Assembly (NCBI RefSeq): GCF_000218685.1
Contig: NW_006763299.1
Coordinates: forward strand, 740,061-804,060
DNA: 64,000 nt
Reading direction: 5' to 3'
Origin: Serpula lacrymans var. lacrymans S7.9
Lineage: Eukaryota > Basidiomycota > Agaricomycetes > Boletales > Serpulaceae
Under the pieces are notes generated by a model, which worked only from the letters and a program-made list of their open reading frames with translations, did not search any database and was not told the DNA's origin. The position numbers and the translations under genes were made by a program. Positions 32,690-44,005 of this stretch are shown one piece after another. Position 1 is the first letter of the stretch; each line of letters begins with the position of its first letter.

Positions 32690-33597
32690 TTCAAACATTG
32701 GCAACCCTGGATTGATCTATCAGGGTGACACCTTTGTTGTCATCTTTGATGCCATTGGCATAATCCTTTTTTCTAGATAAAGTGTCCACTTTCCCCATAG
32801 AAGTACCTGGATTGTGAATTAATTTATAATTAAACCTAGCTAGACAAGTACACCGCATAGCGGGCCTGTCTTCGGAACAAGTCTTGGGCCGTCATAAAAT
32901 ACTCCAGATTTCAAGTTGGTGCTTAGCACCTTCTAAGTAGTGCTGCCAGTGCTCTGGAGCTCTAATGATGCCCAGCATCTCCTTATCGTAAATTTGATAT
33001 TTGTGCTCTGTAGGCGACAAACTATGTGATAAATAGGCACAAGGCCTCCAAAAATTGTCAGGGCATTTAATGGATAGAACAGCCCTAGTAGCAAAATCAG
33101 AAGAGTCAGTTTCTAGCCAGAACTTTTTGTCTAAGTCTGGAAATGTTAACATGGGCGCTGTTGTGAATGCCCTTTTAAGCTTATCAAAAGCTTCTTGTTC
33201 TTTGGCGCCTCAATGCCAGACAACATCTTTTTTGGTGAGATCGTTCAATGGCCTCATTATTTTTGCCAAGTTTTCAACAAACCTTCGGTAGAAATTGCCT
33301 AAGGCAATGAAGGCCCTAACTCCTTCGACGCAAGTAGGTTCAGGCCAATCTAAAATAGCTTGAACTTTCTCAGGATCCATCCTGATTACGTTCTGGCCTA
33401 TTATCATACTGAGGAAGTCTACTTCCTTCACCTTAAAGTTACATTTTCCGGGTTTGACGAATAGGTCCTGTTCCTGTAAGCGTTGAAGGACTTCTTGAAT
33501 GATCCTGTCATGCTCAGCCTCATTGTCCGACTTTGTAAATATTAATAAATCGACAATGTAAATGACGACACAGTTTTCCATATCCGCAAAGATTTCT
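32690..33597 (-). pseudogene. Ty3/gypsy RT (C-terminal half) and RNase H fragment
   Basis: The minus strand encodes FADMENCVVIYIVDLLIFTKSD, the RT active-site strand. The expected DD pair reads VD here, so the enzyme is dead. It continues QVLQRLQEQDLFVKPGKCNF, ILDWPEPTCVEGVRAFIALG and, after a frameshift, LTFPDLDKKFWLETDSSDF and HKYQIYDKEMLGII of RNase H. It is a close relative of the plus-strand pol at 35233, which lies in the opposite orientation. The protease and N-terminal RT are cut off by LTR-B. Confidence 0.85.
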
Positions 33598-34018
33598 GTT
33601 ACAATTGACGTACCAGTACCTACTTACACTTCACCTTTTTGTACTTTTACTTTTCATTTTCCAAATCACATGACCAGTCATGTGACCATTTACTTTACTT
33701 TACATTTTCAAACTTTTCATAGTCACATGACCAGTCATGTGACACAACACCTGACCAATGTCTAGACTCATCATGTGACCGGTCACATGCTCAAACATCA
33801 GACTTTAAACTCTATTTACAACTGTACGATACCTCATGTATTTTAGTATATATACAGGAGCAATACATGGGGAAGGACTTAGCGAGTCCTCATGTTGTCT
33901 ACCAACAACTAACTTGTTGAGACCTAATGGGTAACCACTCCCACCTCTTCCTCTTCTTTTGAGTGTTGTTTTCATTGTGCTCCAGTGCCCCAAAACTGTG
34001 TCTTGTTGGCGTTGTCAC
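33598..34018 (+). mobile_element. Solo LTR family B
   Basis: Begins TGTTACAATTGACG like the copy at 35609. It contains paired motifs of the CACATGACCAGTCATGTG type and a TATA string near 33847, and ends about GTTGTCACA. The end was placed by comparison with the other copies and is approximate. It interrupts the minus-strand gypsy RT. Confidence 0.75.
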
Positions 34019-34410
34019 AATCTTGTTCGTCATGCTCTGGGAAATTGCTGGTGAATTAGTCAATCCACACTCCTGAGATGGCGCTGGTGCAGTGGTAGTA
34101 TCATAAATATTACAGTCACAATTCTTCATACAAGTACATACTTCAGATAGCAAATTTAAAAATCTAATTACAAATTTGGAAGCCACCCCCTTTCCTTTAT
34201 TGCTCATGCAACACCCTGGAGCAGGGCCCACCTTGTTGTGGTTTACTTCATTGTTACGAGAAGCAAAGGCACCCAAGTGACCTAAGCTCCAAACTCTTTT
34301 CCTTGAGCCTTCATCTCAGCGACCTGTTGGTCGTAAAAGAAGGCTCGGATTTCGTCGTATGAATGACTGGCCAGAGTATTGAGCCAATCGTCTGGCTTTT
34401 ATGTTTCTAA
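34019..34410 (-). pseudogene. Gag-pol linker remnant of a gypsy element
   Basis: Downstream (minus strand) of the gag stop codon. An in-frame segment DDWLNTLASHSYDEIRAFFY resembles the end of gag polyproteins of this family. After that the frame is full of stops. No protease motif seen. Confidence 0.4.
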
Positions 34411-35232
34411 TTAGCGCCCTTTCTGTTGAGTGGCCTGTGCCCCATTTTTACAGTCTTGGGACATGTGTCCCTCTTGGCCACAGTTGTAACAGTTGCCCTT
34501 GAATCTGCACATCTGTCCGCCTTGGACCGTGCCGATATCCATAGGAGCACCCTGTCCTGGCTGTAGCCCAAACGGCTTGAACCCGTGAGAGTGATGGCTA
34601 TTTTGTTTTGATGACCCAGGGCTCCTCTGGGAAGAGTTGTTTTTGGTGGTGGGCCCGCCCCCAAATTGCATCTTGTAGACTTTAATGGCCCTACCTATTT
34701 TGTGAACCTCTTCTGCAGCTTGTGAGAGGTTCTCGCTTCTCATATCCTGTATGTAAAGCTGTTGTGCAATGGCTGGTGACACATTGCGTTCCAGCAGCTC
34801 TACTGCATGTTCATTACCTAGACCCCCTTGGATGGAGAGGGCCAGGAACCAGGTAACAAAGTCATCTGTCCTCATGTTTCCTTGCTTGAAGATACGGATT
34901 TACTGGCATGCCCAGTTACACTCAGCTTTTGGTTTGAAATATTTTTCAATTTCAATTTTCAACTCATCCCAGGTAGGCCAGTGACCAGTGGTATAGCACT
35001 CCTTGAGTCATACTTGGGCATATTGACCCGCCACAGGTCCTTTGAGTCTTGATAGCACAGCTGCTGCTATCTCAAAATCATCAGCAAACACATCCCAGTT
35101 TGCCTTGATCCAAATTTGGAGCTTGATCCACCATTCAGCAAATCAAGCCCGGTCTCTTTTGAAAGTGCCGGGGTCAGCAATGATCTCAACTTTCTTATTG
35201 AATTTTTGCTCAATTGCTTCAGAACGGGACAT
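34411..35232 (-). pseudogene. Ty3/gypsy gag with zinc knuckle
   Basis: Starts MSRSEAIEQKFNKKVEI at the outer end. It continues through capsid-like segments (WWIKLQIWIKANWDVFADDF, GHWPTWDELKIEIEKYF, FVTWFLALSIQGGLGN) to a nucleocapsid knuckle CYNCGQEGHMSQDC and a stop. Several in-frame stops interrupt the first half, for example after FKRDR and after GQYAQV. Gag would form the virus-like particle of the retroelement. It abuts, head to head, a plus-strand pol fragment at 35233. Confidence 0.85.
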
Positions 35233-35608
35233 TTTGGAATGGCCAGAACCTACTCACATCAAAGGAGTTAGGGCCTTCCTTGGCTTAGGCAACTTCTACC
35301 AAAGATTTGTCAAAACCTTTGTGAAGATCATGAAACTATTGAACAATCTCACAAAAAATGACATTGTCTGGCGTTGGGGCACTAAAGAACAGGAAGCTTT
35401 TGACAAGCTCAAACAGGCATTTACAACAGCTCCCATATTAGCATTTTCAGAATTAGGCAAAGAGTTTCAGTTAGAAACCAACTCTTCTGATTTTGTTACT
35501 GGGGCTATTCTGTCAATCAAATGCCCTGACAATCTTTGGAGGCTTTGTGCCTATTTATCACATAGTTTGTTACCTACGGAGTGCAACTATCAAATTCACG
35601 ACAAAGAG

Positions 35609-36109
35609 TGTTACAATTGACGTACCAGTACCTACTCACACTTTACTTTTCATACTTTACTTTTATTTTTTCCAAGTCACATGACCAGTCATGTGACCAT
35701 TTACCTTACTTTTTATTTTCGGACCTTTCCTTTAATTTTCATTATCCGCTTTAAACTTGTACTGTAACCTTTCTTGCGCGGCACTGCCTTTATTCTTATT
35801 TTAGCTACAAGTATCTCACGCAGTGGAGCTGGTCACACGGGCTAGGCCCCATGACATTAGCAGCCACTGCCTCTAGCAACTGTACAATACATATGTACAA
35901 AAAAACCTGTATTAGTATATAAACCCCAATATATCTTGGGGAAGGACTGAGCCAGTCCTCCTGTTGTATCCTCACAACTAACTTGTTGAAACCTAAGGGG
36001 TGATCCCTTTCATTACTCTCTGACCAGTTAACGGTACATATTGTTGATTGGTATTCCTTTTTTTCTTGTCTAAGTTGTGCGCCAGAGTAACTAACTCTTG
36101 GTTGTTACA
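35609..36109 (+). mobile_element. Solo LTR family B (501 bp)
   Basis: Starts TGTTACAATTGACG, ends TTGGTTGTTACA, flanked by AAGAG on both sides (35604-35608 and 36110-36114). It splits an RNase H codon run so that the gene reads through when the LTR and one duplication are ignored. Contains a TATATAAA-type promoter near 35920. Confidence 0.92.
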
Positions 36110-36948
36110 AAGAGATGCTGGCCATCATTAGAGTGTTAGAGCATTGGCAGCACTATTTAGAAGGTGCCAGGCACCAATTTGAAATCTAAACTGATCATAA
36201 GAATCTGGAGTAACTTATGATGGCCTGGGACTTGAATCAAAGACAGGCTTGCTACACAGTGTACTTGTCTAGATTTAACTACAAATTAATTCATAAGCCA
36301 GAAATTTCTATGGGAAAAACTGATGCTTTTTAAAAAAGAAGATCATGTCAATGGCGTAGAAGATGACAACAAAGGTGTCACCCTGATAGATCAATCCAGG
36401 GTTTACAATATTCAATAGGGCAGGATCACAATCTTCTAGAAGTCTTCAGGAAAGACATCTCATCAGAAGAGAAAGTGCACCCTGGTGGCAATGAACATTA
36501 TTTATAGAAAGATGGGCTCTTCCATTACAAAGACAAAATTTATGTGCCTGAGTTCCCAAGGATTGAGGCTTTAGATAGACATCACACCACTCCAGTGGCT
36601 TGGCACCCTGGGTGGCAATGAACAATGGAGTTGATCTCCAGAAATTACATGTGGCCTGGCATGGTCAAAAACATACAAGAATACATAAAATCTTGTCTGT
36701 GCTGTGCTATGGCAAAGAACTCGCATCAACCGCTGGCCAGTAAAATTATGCCAAATCTGATACCAGCTGGTCCTTGGTAGGATATATTGGTTGATTTCAC
36801 AACGGTTCTGCCCAAGTCAAATGGGTATGATTCAGTAATAGTGGTGGTGGACCACTTCTCCAAAAAAATTGTGTTTATACCCACAAATAAAACTATACAG
36901 CCATGGGAACAGCAGATTTATTTATTTAAAGATTCTGTATGGTCTATC

Positions 36949-37612
36949 TGTCAGGATCATTTCACTTTCCCATCTTTATTTTCTATGTCTTGGTTTTTAA
37001 ATGCTTTCCCAGTTCACCACTAGCCTTAGGGTAAGAAGTTTTCTTTGCAATTCTTCTTGTTCTCCCTCTCTTTGGATTTTTTAACCATTGTTACCACTTC
37101 ATACCATAGCTCAGAAAATAGGTAGGCATCTCAGCCACCCAGCACAGCAATTAGGAGAGTAAGTAGAACTCTAGCTATTTAGCTCACAGATTTAATTCTT
37201 ACCTGGAAATAATAATATAGGCAACAGTCAGGAATAGCACCCTATAATGGTGATACTATTTCTCACTATAGCCTGACAAACCTATTAACAACTCATTCTC
37301 ACCAGCTGATTAATCCTTAAAGTCGTACAACAGTTATTATTTTTTTTATTGACTAGTTACTTCCTTAGACCACTTTTCTTTATTCCTCTTTCAGTCTGAG
37401 GAGATAGACAATTTGCTATAAAAAACCCTACATATCTATGTATAATTCTTTAGCTTTTTGTTACTCCATATCAGAAATACTTCGAGTCCAACCTCATCCT
37501 TGACCTGTGATAATCTCTTGCATCTATCAACATCCAAACTTGTTGACCTCCTCCTCCCTACAAGTGTTGAGAGATAGGTTTTGTTTTTGTTTTTGTTTAG
37601 CATTGCCTTACA
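36949..37612 (+). mobile_element. Solo LTR family D (664 bp)
   Basis: Starts TGTCAGGATC and ends GCCTTACA, flanked by CTATC (36944-36948) and CTACC (37613-37617). It lies inside the integrase core, between VWSI and GLPETVI. Confidence 0.9.
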
Positions 37613-37854
37613 CTACCCAGGGATTACCAGAAACAGTAATTTCCAATAGGGGACCTCAACTTGCTAGCAAATTTATAAAAAAAACTATGCTGGATGCTCA
37701 GCATCAAACCTAAATTATCAAAAGTGTTCCATCCACAAACTAATAGACAAACAGAGAGGCTCGACCAGGAATTGAAACAGTATCTCTGTATATTTAATAA
37801 TGATAGGCAGACAGATTGGGCCAAGTGGCTAAAAATAGCCCAGTTCTCATATAA

Positions 37855-38119
37855 TGTTACAATACATGATTTTTGGACTTACATCTTTATTTTTCTCCGC
37901 TTTAACTTTTCTTCTTAGTTTTCACACACTTGTGCCATGTGGCACTTTCCTTTTGTTTCAACACCACTTTCTCGTGTTGCACTACTTTCCTTTATTTTTG
38001 GATACAAACTCTCTCATGCAGTGGAGCTAGTTACTGTTACGATACACAATTTTCGGACTTTTAATTTTCATTCTCCTCTTTAACTTTCTACTGTAGTTTT
38101 CACACCCTGTGCCATGCGG
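37855..38119 (+). mobile_element. Two partial LTR-B copies
   Basis: A first LTR-B start (TGTTACAATACATGA) follows integrase sequence. A second start (TGTTACGATACACAA) appears at 38035 and is cut by LTR-A after 85 bp. Neither has its 3' end in place. Confidence 0.7.
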
Positions 38120-39812
38120 TGTCATGCACCAAAGTTGATTGGTAGCATGGACAGGTGTCAATAACGAAGCAAATATTCAAAAAGACTCGCCTTTGCACCA
38201 CACAGGCACAGTGCCATGTGGAATAGTATTTAATATTGCCTTTTTCAAACTTGTGGCTGATCAGCACCACCTCTATTAGGCAATCCAGTCACGCTCACCA
38301 TGGGTCCCTTACTCTCGTTTTTGTTCTCACCCGACAGTCGTTTCTGGATCCCCATTTTAGTTCACCTCCTCGTCACCTCCAGCCTCCTCCTCCTCATCTT
38401 CTTTGCTCCCCCACCATTTCTGATGTCACCACTTCCTATCCGCTTCCGTCGCCAATCCGTTGACTACCACATGCCACTGCTGATATCAGCAAAGCCCTGG
38501 CAGCCAGTTCAAATAGGGCAACAGGTACATCTTTATGATGTCAATCTACCATCATATACTATCAAAACATCAGTTGCTCGTCTTGCCTGGTTAGAGCGTG
38601 GGTGGGTAGTTTTTGAGCTGGAGAAGGTTCATCCCCTTGCGTTGCCCATGTTCATTGCTGTCCCATTCACTTGGGTACACTTATCTTTTGTCCATCGTCT
38701 TCGCTACAGCTACACCTACCACACGCTGCCTGGGACTCACTTGTTCCAAATTGGGACTACTCCTCTCCCTCCCTCGTTTGACCAGGTGGTCCAACACAAC
38801 CAGTCCATTGGTAAGGCCATGGAACTGTTGGATTTGGACTAGGTGGTGGACCGGTGGCTCCAGTTTCTTTTTTTCAGCAGAACATTCATTTACAGTGCAA
38901 TTATTTTTGGTTTTTGAATCATTTTTATGGACACATATTTTTTAGAATGCCTGACTGACAATAAAGGAACTGTGTTGATACTGATAATGTTTTGCCTTGC
39001 CCTTTTTTTACTGTATCTTCCCATGACATCATGATTTTCCTGCTCTCTTTTTGCTATTGGACTTTACTTTATGGCTGTACAAACCTGTGACATTACTCAC
39101 AGCATTTATTGTTCTATCCCTTTCTTTTCCTTTTTTTGATAATCTTATCCTGTACTACCTACGCAGGATTTGTCAGTGTACATTCCTTCCTTCATGTTCT
39201 TTCTCATTTTCTTTTGCACAGCTATACTGTGTATAGCCTACTTTTCTTTCACTATATAAACCCCTGTATTTTACCTTGTAAAAAAAAAAAACAAGAACTC
39301 GAATCCAGACTTCTTCTCTAATCTCAAGTTCACTACTCACTACTACTTGTGATCCAGTGTGGTCAGAACACTTCCCACTGCTACCACTGTCAACTGCTGT
39401 CATTGTCACTCGTCACTTTTCAAAAGTGATTGTTATCCCTTTCAATTAGAGTCCTTCTGAGCACTACAGTCTGTGCGTCAGGAGCCTGCTATCACTGGGA
39501 ACTTTGTCACCTCGTCACATTGTCATTCTCAAACCTACCTTGTGCTACAATTAGCAAGGTAGTGCTCGTCTATACTCGCCACAAAGCCCCTATCTTTCTA
39601 TATTCCAACTATCCCTCCTCCTCAAAACCCACACCCATACATCTCTGGGTTTTACTTTGAAGGATTGTTATACGTACCACCCCATGAACAACCAGACCAC
39701 TCCACTGTTCTAGGAGGCAAAGTCCATAAACAAGTTCCGTGGAATCTGGGAGGATTGTGTGTTAGTTTGTTTTGTGTGTGTTTTTTTCTAACAACAGTTC
39801 TCATCATCGACA
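38120..39812 (+). mobile_element. Solo LTR family A (1693 bp, 131-bp deletion)
   Basis: Same termini as the other copies (TGTCATGCACC ... CATCATCGACA), flanked by GCGG at 38116-38119 and 39813-39816. Relative to the 1824-bp copies it lacks a block just before the internal ATG. The block is bounded by CACC in the full copies, which suggests a short-homology deletion. It differs from them mostly by transitions at CpG. Confidence 0.88.
38300..38842 (+). CDS. LTR-A internal ORF, diverged copy (180 residues)
   Basis: Same length and reading frame as the ORFs at 28360 and 46068, with about eleven amino-acid differences (e.g. Gly to Ser at 13, Val to Ile at 17, the RR pair near 67 to WQ). The membrane segment, the basic IRFRRQS segment and the C-terminus are unchanged. 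No stop or frameshift despite evident CpG decay around it. The ATG context is CTCACCATGGG, kept even though the block upstream was deleted. Function unknown. Confidence 0.55.
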   Translation: MGPLLSFLFSPDSRFWIPILVHLLVTSSLLLLIFFAPPPFLMSPLPIRFRRQSVDYHMPLLISAKPWQPVQIGQQVHLYDVNLPSYTIKTSVARLAWLERGWVVFELEKVHPLALPMFIAVPFTWVHLSFVHRLRYSYTYHTLPGTHLFQIGTTPLPPSFDQVVQHNQSIGKAMELLDLD

Positions 39813-39816
39813 GCGG

Positions 39817-40203
39817 GTGAGCCAATTTTATCCCATAACTGCGGAACAGGATAAATCCAACAAGGTGACATAGAAGGTAGTAGGGGTGATTTTCCCGCAA
39901 GGAAAACAAACAGGCAAGCCTACCGCCCTAGTGATAATGGAGTTTGATGTTCCATCAAATAATTGGAGTCGGATTTGAGTAATGGTATAGGTAGGGAGAA
40001 AGTGGACTAGCATTCACAAAGGTGGTGTCTACAAAACAATGTGATAATCCAGACTCTACTAGCACTGTAAAGGAAATGTTCAGAAGGGATTCAGAGGTAA
40101 ATTCACATAGAGGGAATTGGTATCGGAAAGAGCGGATACATTGAGATGTATCTCTGTTAGTGCATGGTCAGGATCAACACAGTTCTCAACCCGTGCAGAG
40201 GAA
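39817..40203 (-). pseudogene. Gypsy retropepsin-region fragment
   Basis: Minus-strand codons include VESGLSHCFVDTTFVNASPL (retropepsin core; normally VDSG). They continue, with a frameshift, to IRLQLFDGTSNSIITRAVGL and FYVTLLDLSCSAVMGYD, the segment that follows the protease in one group of agaricomycete gypsy elements. It differs from the protease of the neighbouring element at 40204-44005. Cut at one end by LTR-A. Confidence 0.65.
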
Positions 40204-43200
40204 TACTGACTATTTTTTTTTTGCCTCAGTGGCGCCCAGTTTGTTTTCCAGTATCATTGGTGTGTCGTCATCTTCTTCTTTGTTGTTGACATATAAGTTG
40301 GGTCTTCTTGAGAGTGCGTTGGGTACCACCATGTGGGTTCCTGGTACGTGCTCCAAGGTGTAATTGTATTGTAACAGTTCCAGTTGCCATCTTCTTTGTC
40401 TTGGTGTGAGTTTTCTGGCTTCTTGCCAGTACGTCAAATTTTTGTGATCTGTCAGGATTTGGATTGTGTGGGGGCTTCCTAAAAGCAGGTGTTTCTACTC
40501 TTTCAGAGCTCTCATTACCGCTAATAGTTCCTTGTCGTAAATTTGGTAGTTCTTTTCTGCTGGGGATAGGGTTTTTGAGAAGAATGTGCACAGGTGCCAT
40601 TGTCCTTGGTCGTCTGGTTGCACACAGCCCCAGTAGCGTGTTTGCTAGTGTCTGCTGCTATCTTTGATGGTTTTGAGGAGTTGGGGATTTGTGTCACAGG
40701 GGATTTGAGGAATTTTTGTTTCATTAACTTGAAGGTGTTATCTTCAAATTGCATCCAGTTCCACTTTTTGTCTTTCTCTAGTAGGGTGTTCAGGGGTTTG
40801 GCTAGGTCGGAGTAATGACCAATGAACTTTCTATAGAAGTTTCCGTAACCTAGGAACTTCCTTACACCTTTGGTGTCTTTCGGGGTTGGCCAATCGCGTA
40901 TCCCCACGAGTTTAGCCGGGTTCATAGAAACTTGGTTGTGGGAAACAATTATTTCCAAATATTTAATAGTTTCTGCTTTGAAGGTGCATTTTTCTAGTTT
41001 CAGGAATAGGTCGTTGTCGCGCAGCCTCTGTAGAACCTGTTTTGTTTGGATTCAGAGTCTTTCAACATTGGTTTCAAAGATGAGGATGTCATCCATGTAT
41101 ATGATCATCCATCCTTTGTCAATGTGTTCTTTGAATTTGTCGTTCATCAATCTTTGGAATGTGGCTGGCAAATCGCACATGCCAAAAAATATGACCGTTG
41201 GTTCAAACACTCCTTTGCTGGTTTTAAACGCAGCTTTCCATTTGTCTCCTTCTTTTAGCCTTACGTTATTATAGCCCCAATGTAGATCCAGTTTTGTAAA
41301 AACTGTGGCTCCTTTCAATCTTTTGATGAGGTTGGATATCAGGGGTAGTGGATAGGGGTCCTTTACGGTATATGTGTTTAACTTTCTATAGTCCTGGCAC
41401 GGCCGGAGTGATCCATCCTTTTTGCTGATGAAGAAGAAGGGGAACACCCGTGGTGACTTACTCGGTCTGATGTATCCTTTCCTATAGTTCTCCGTTAAGA
41501 ATTCTCTTAACACTTTGTCTTCTTTTGGTGCCAATAGGTATAATTTGCAATCTGTTGGTACAAATTCTGGTTTCATGTTGATTATGTGATCATATTCCCG
41601 TTGTTTGGGAAGTCTTTCTGACTTCTTTTTATTGAAAACATCTGAATACTCCTTGTATTTGTCTGGGAAGATATGTTCCTTTTTTTCTCTGTGTGCTTGT
41701 GCATGCTCCATTGCTGTGTTGACCTTTAATCTAATTGTGGTTTGAGGATAGGGTGTTTGGTCAGATATGTATCTGTGAATGGTTTTGTATTTGTTCTCTT
41801 CTACCATGGTTGTCCTGATCTTTGTTTCCATAGTCATTTGGTTTGTCCTGATTGAGTGTTCGTCTGGGTTTGGTAATTCTTTGTCTTTCCAGTTAATAAC
41901 TGGATTAACCTTTTGTAACCAGGGAAATCCCAGTAGTACATCTTCTCTGTCTAGTCCGGTCAATAGGAATTTTGTAAACCTATTTTGTCCTCCTGCATTT
42001 ACCCTTTAATAGGTATAATGCGTAATCTTTCCGTTTTTGTTCGTGGTTCCGTCAACATTTTTACACGTTATAGGGGTTGGGAGCTTTTGGAGGGGGAATC
42101 AGTGTCTGATGGCAAATTTTGTGTCCATGAAGTTATCTGTAGCTCCTGAATCTATCAGGGCTTTGGTTTCAATGGTTTCCTGCTTTAATGAGCAATCAAT
42201 TTGTAAAGAGTTTGCATCAATCATTGCTATTGTTACAGTTGCCACTTTTGATGGTACTAATATCTGGGTAGTCCGTTATTTCAAAAACCCTTGTCTTCCA
42301 ATTCCTTCATTGCTTCGGTTCGTTGATCTTCCCCTAACTCCCTCCATATTCTCACGATGTTCTGGACCTTATCTTTTTCTACCACTGTTTTGGTGTCATC
42401 TTCTATTTTTGGTTTGACATACCTTTCTTTTGGGAGTTTATCCCTTATTCTGACAATTCCTTCCTATGTGCCCCTTCTTGTTGCATATGAAGCACCTCCC
42501 TTCTTTCCTTCGGGTTTCTTCTTTGTCTTTGGTCAGTCTTTTTGCGCTGGTGGATGGTCCACCGTTGCAATTTTTGTTGTTCTGTCTTTCCTTGTTTCTG
42601 GTACCCCGATTCCCTTCGGAGATGGTGTTGGCACTGATCCAGTTGGCGTCTAGGTTTGCCACTGTGTTTATCCAATCTTTGATGATAACCAGCTCCTTTC
42701 TGGTGAGGTCTCCATGAAGAAGGGGGGGTCAGATTGCTTTTTGATAAACCATGATCATGGCTTCATTGTTGATGCCGCTCTTTCCGGCATCTAACATGAA
42801 CCTTGAGTTAAATGCCACTGCATTTTCTCCTGGTTCCATTTTCATTTTCATCAAGACAGCCAAGGCCATTCCTTTGATGTTTGCCGTTCTGAAACTGGCT
42901 GTGAAGGTTTTCATGAAGTCTGCCCACGTGGGGTAGGCATTCTTCTCTTTGTATTCGGTCATCTTGGCTTCGCTCCACAAGGCGGCAGTTTTATCCTCCA
43001 TGTAGCTGAGAGCCATGTACATCTTTTTCTTGTCAGGGATGTAAATGGTGTTGTTGATATCGTAAATTGGTGGATGATATCCATCTTTGGGCCTTATCTG
43101 GGGTCCCATCGAAGTCATCGATCTTTCCGATCATCGTGGGTTTGGATGCTACAGCATTAGACATGGTGTTTGTTGGTGGAACAGGAGATGGATTGGGTGT

Positions 43201-44005
43201 TGTGGGAAGTATATGTGGTGTGGGAGGGGGTATTGATTCTCCTTGTGCTGCATATTCTTCAAAGTTGTTTTTGTTGTAGATGTCTGCTGCAACTACTGGG
43301 GGATTGTATTGTGTACTGGGTATTAGTCATGGGTGACTTTCTGCGTAAAACTGTAGCCAACGTGTTCTGGCTTCATAAAATGTGTTCGCCTGTTCTCTGG
43401 TGTGGAGTCAAGTGATGTCGGGTTGGGGAAAAGGAGGTAGTGCTGCTGTTCTTCCTTGTCTGGACGATACTGGGGGTGTTGATGTCTGAGTTTGAGAGTC
43501 GTCTGAGCTTCTTCCTGCTCTCTGAGATCTGGTTGTTGGTTGTTGCGACATCTTGTCGACTTTTTCTTCCCAAACCCAAATAGGTGGAACTTCTGGTGGA
43601 ATACATTTTTTTTTTACGCACAAAGTGTTTAACAAAGTCTGAGGGTTCGTTGAGGTTTCAAAGAGACTTATCCAAAGGCAAGTTTGAGGACGTAGTTCTG
43701 AGTAGAGTTTCTCCAACGAGAGTTGGTCTTCTTTTGAGTAGAGGTCTGATCTTAGGAATCTAGCTTTGTAAGCGTAAACTGCATAGAATTGTATTGAAGA
43801 AATACTACTACGGTTACAGATGTATTTATAGGAGTTAGGTTCTATATAGGGGAGGTTTGTCCGTAGAGGACTAAATACTATACAAGGTAATGCAACTGCG
43901 AAGAGAACGGGAATGTACGTGAAGAAAATGAGTCATTGGTCCAATGGTATAACCAATGAGTAAAATAAAATGAGTAGTCTGTAAAAGAGGATAAAAATTG
44001 TAACA
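40204..44005 (-). mobile_element. Ty3/gypsy element G with 5' LTR, gag, PR, RT, RNase H; integrase lost
   Basis: Order on the minus strand: 5' LTR (about 44005-43629, starting TGTTACAATTTTTAT, with a TATA-type string near 43819); gag beginning MSQQPTTRSQRAGR, with a capsid part PTWADFMKTFTASFRTANIK and a knuckle CFICNKKGHIGRNC; protease ALIDSGATDNFMD near 42150; RT KLDLHWGYNNVRLKEG and IIYMDDILIF with the catalytic DD intact; RNase H TSKHATGAV and QLELLQYNYTLEHVPGTHM. It ends in RNase H next to a T10 run. Several stops (e.g. after NVERL) and frameshifts separate the parts. It was inserted into the 5' side of the hAT element. No integrase or 3' LTR. Confidence 0.88.
41052..41963 (-). pseudogene. 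Gypsy G protease/RT core frame
   Basis: The longest uninterrupted frame of element G (303 codons). From the end of the protease (DVLLGFPWLQKVNPVINW) it runs through the RT fingers (FFFISKKDGSLRPCQDYRKL) to the palm (KLDLHWGYNNVRLKEGDKW and the YMDD box). The usual FGLCNAP before the active site reads FGMCDLP. The frame stops at NVERL, and the thumb and RNase H follow in phase after the stop. So RT is near-complete but interrupted. Confidence 0.85.

Larger units (their letters stand above)
35233..37854 (+). pseudogene. Ty3/gypsy pol fragment: RT end, RNase H, integrase
   Basis: Starts abruptly inside RT with ILEWPEPTHIKGVRAFLGLG, then RNase H (FQLETNSSDFVTGAILSIK, CNYQIHDKE). The reading is interrupted by LTR-B and resumes at EMLAIIRVLEHWQHYLEGAR. 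After several stops come the zinc-binding HHTTPVAWHPG..CLCCAMAK region, the integrase core LVDFTTVLPKSNGYDSVIVV, an LTR-D insertion, and GLPETVISNRGPQLASKF. It ends within the integrase where another LTR-B begins. Both insertions carry target duplications, so the ancestral order is clear. It is non-functional because of stops, frameshifts and lost ends. Confidence 0.87.

Noticed and set aside
38280..38300. A spliced-out intron explaining the 131-bp difference in the 38-kb LTR-A (i.e. retroposed spliced copy)
   Set aside because: The missing block is not bounded by GT-AG; CACC microhomology explains it better.
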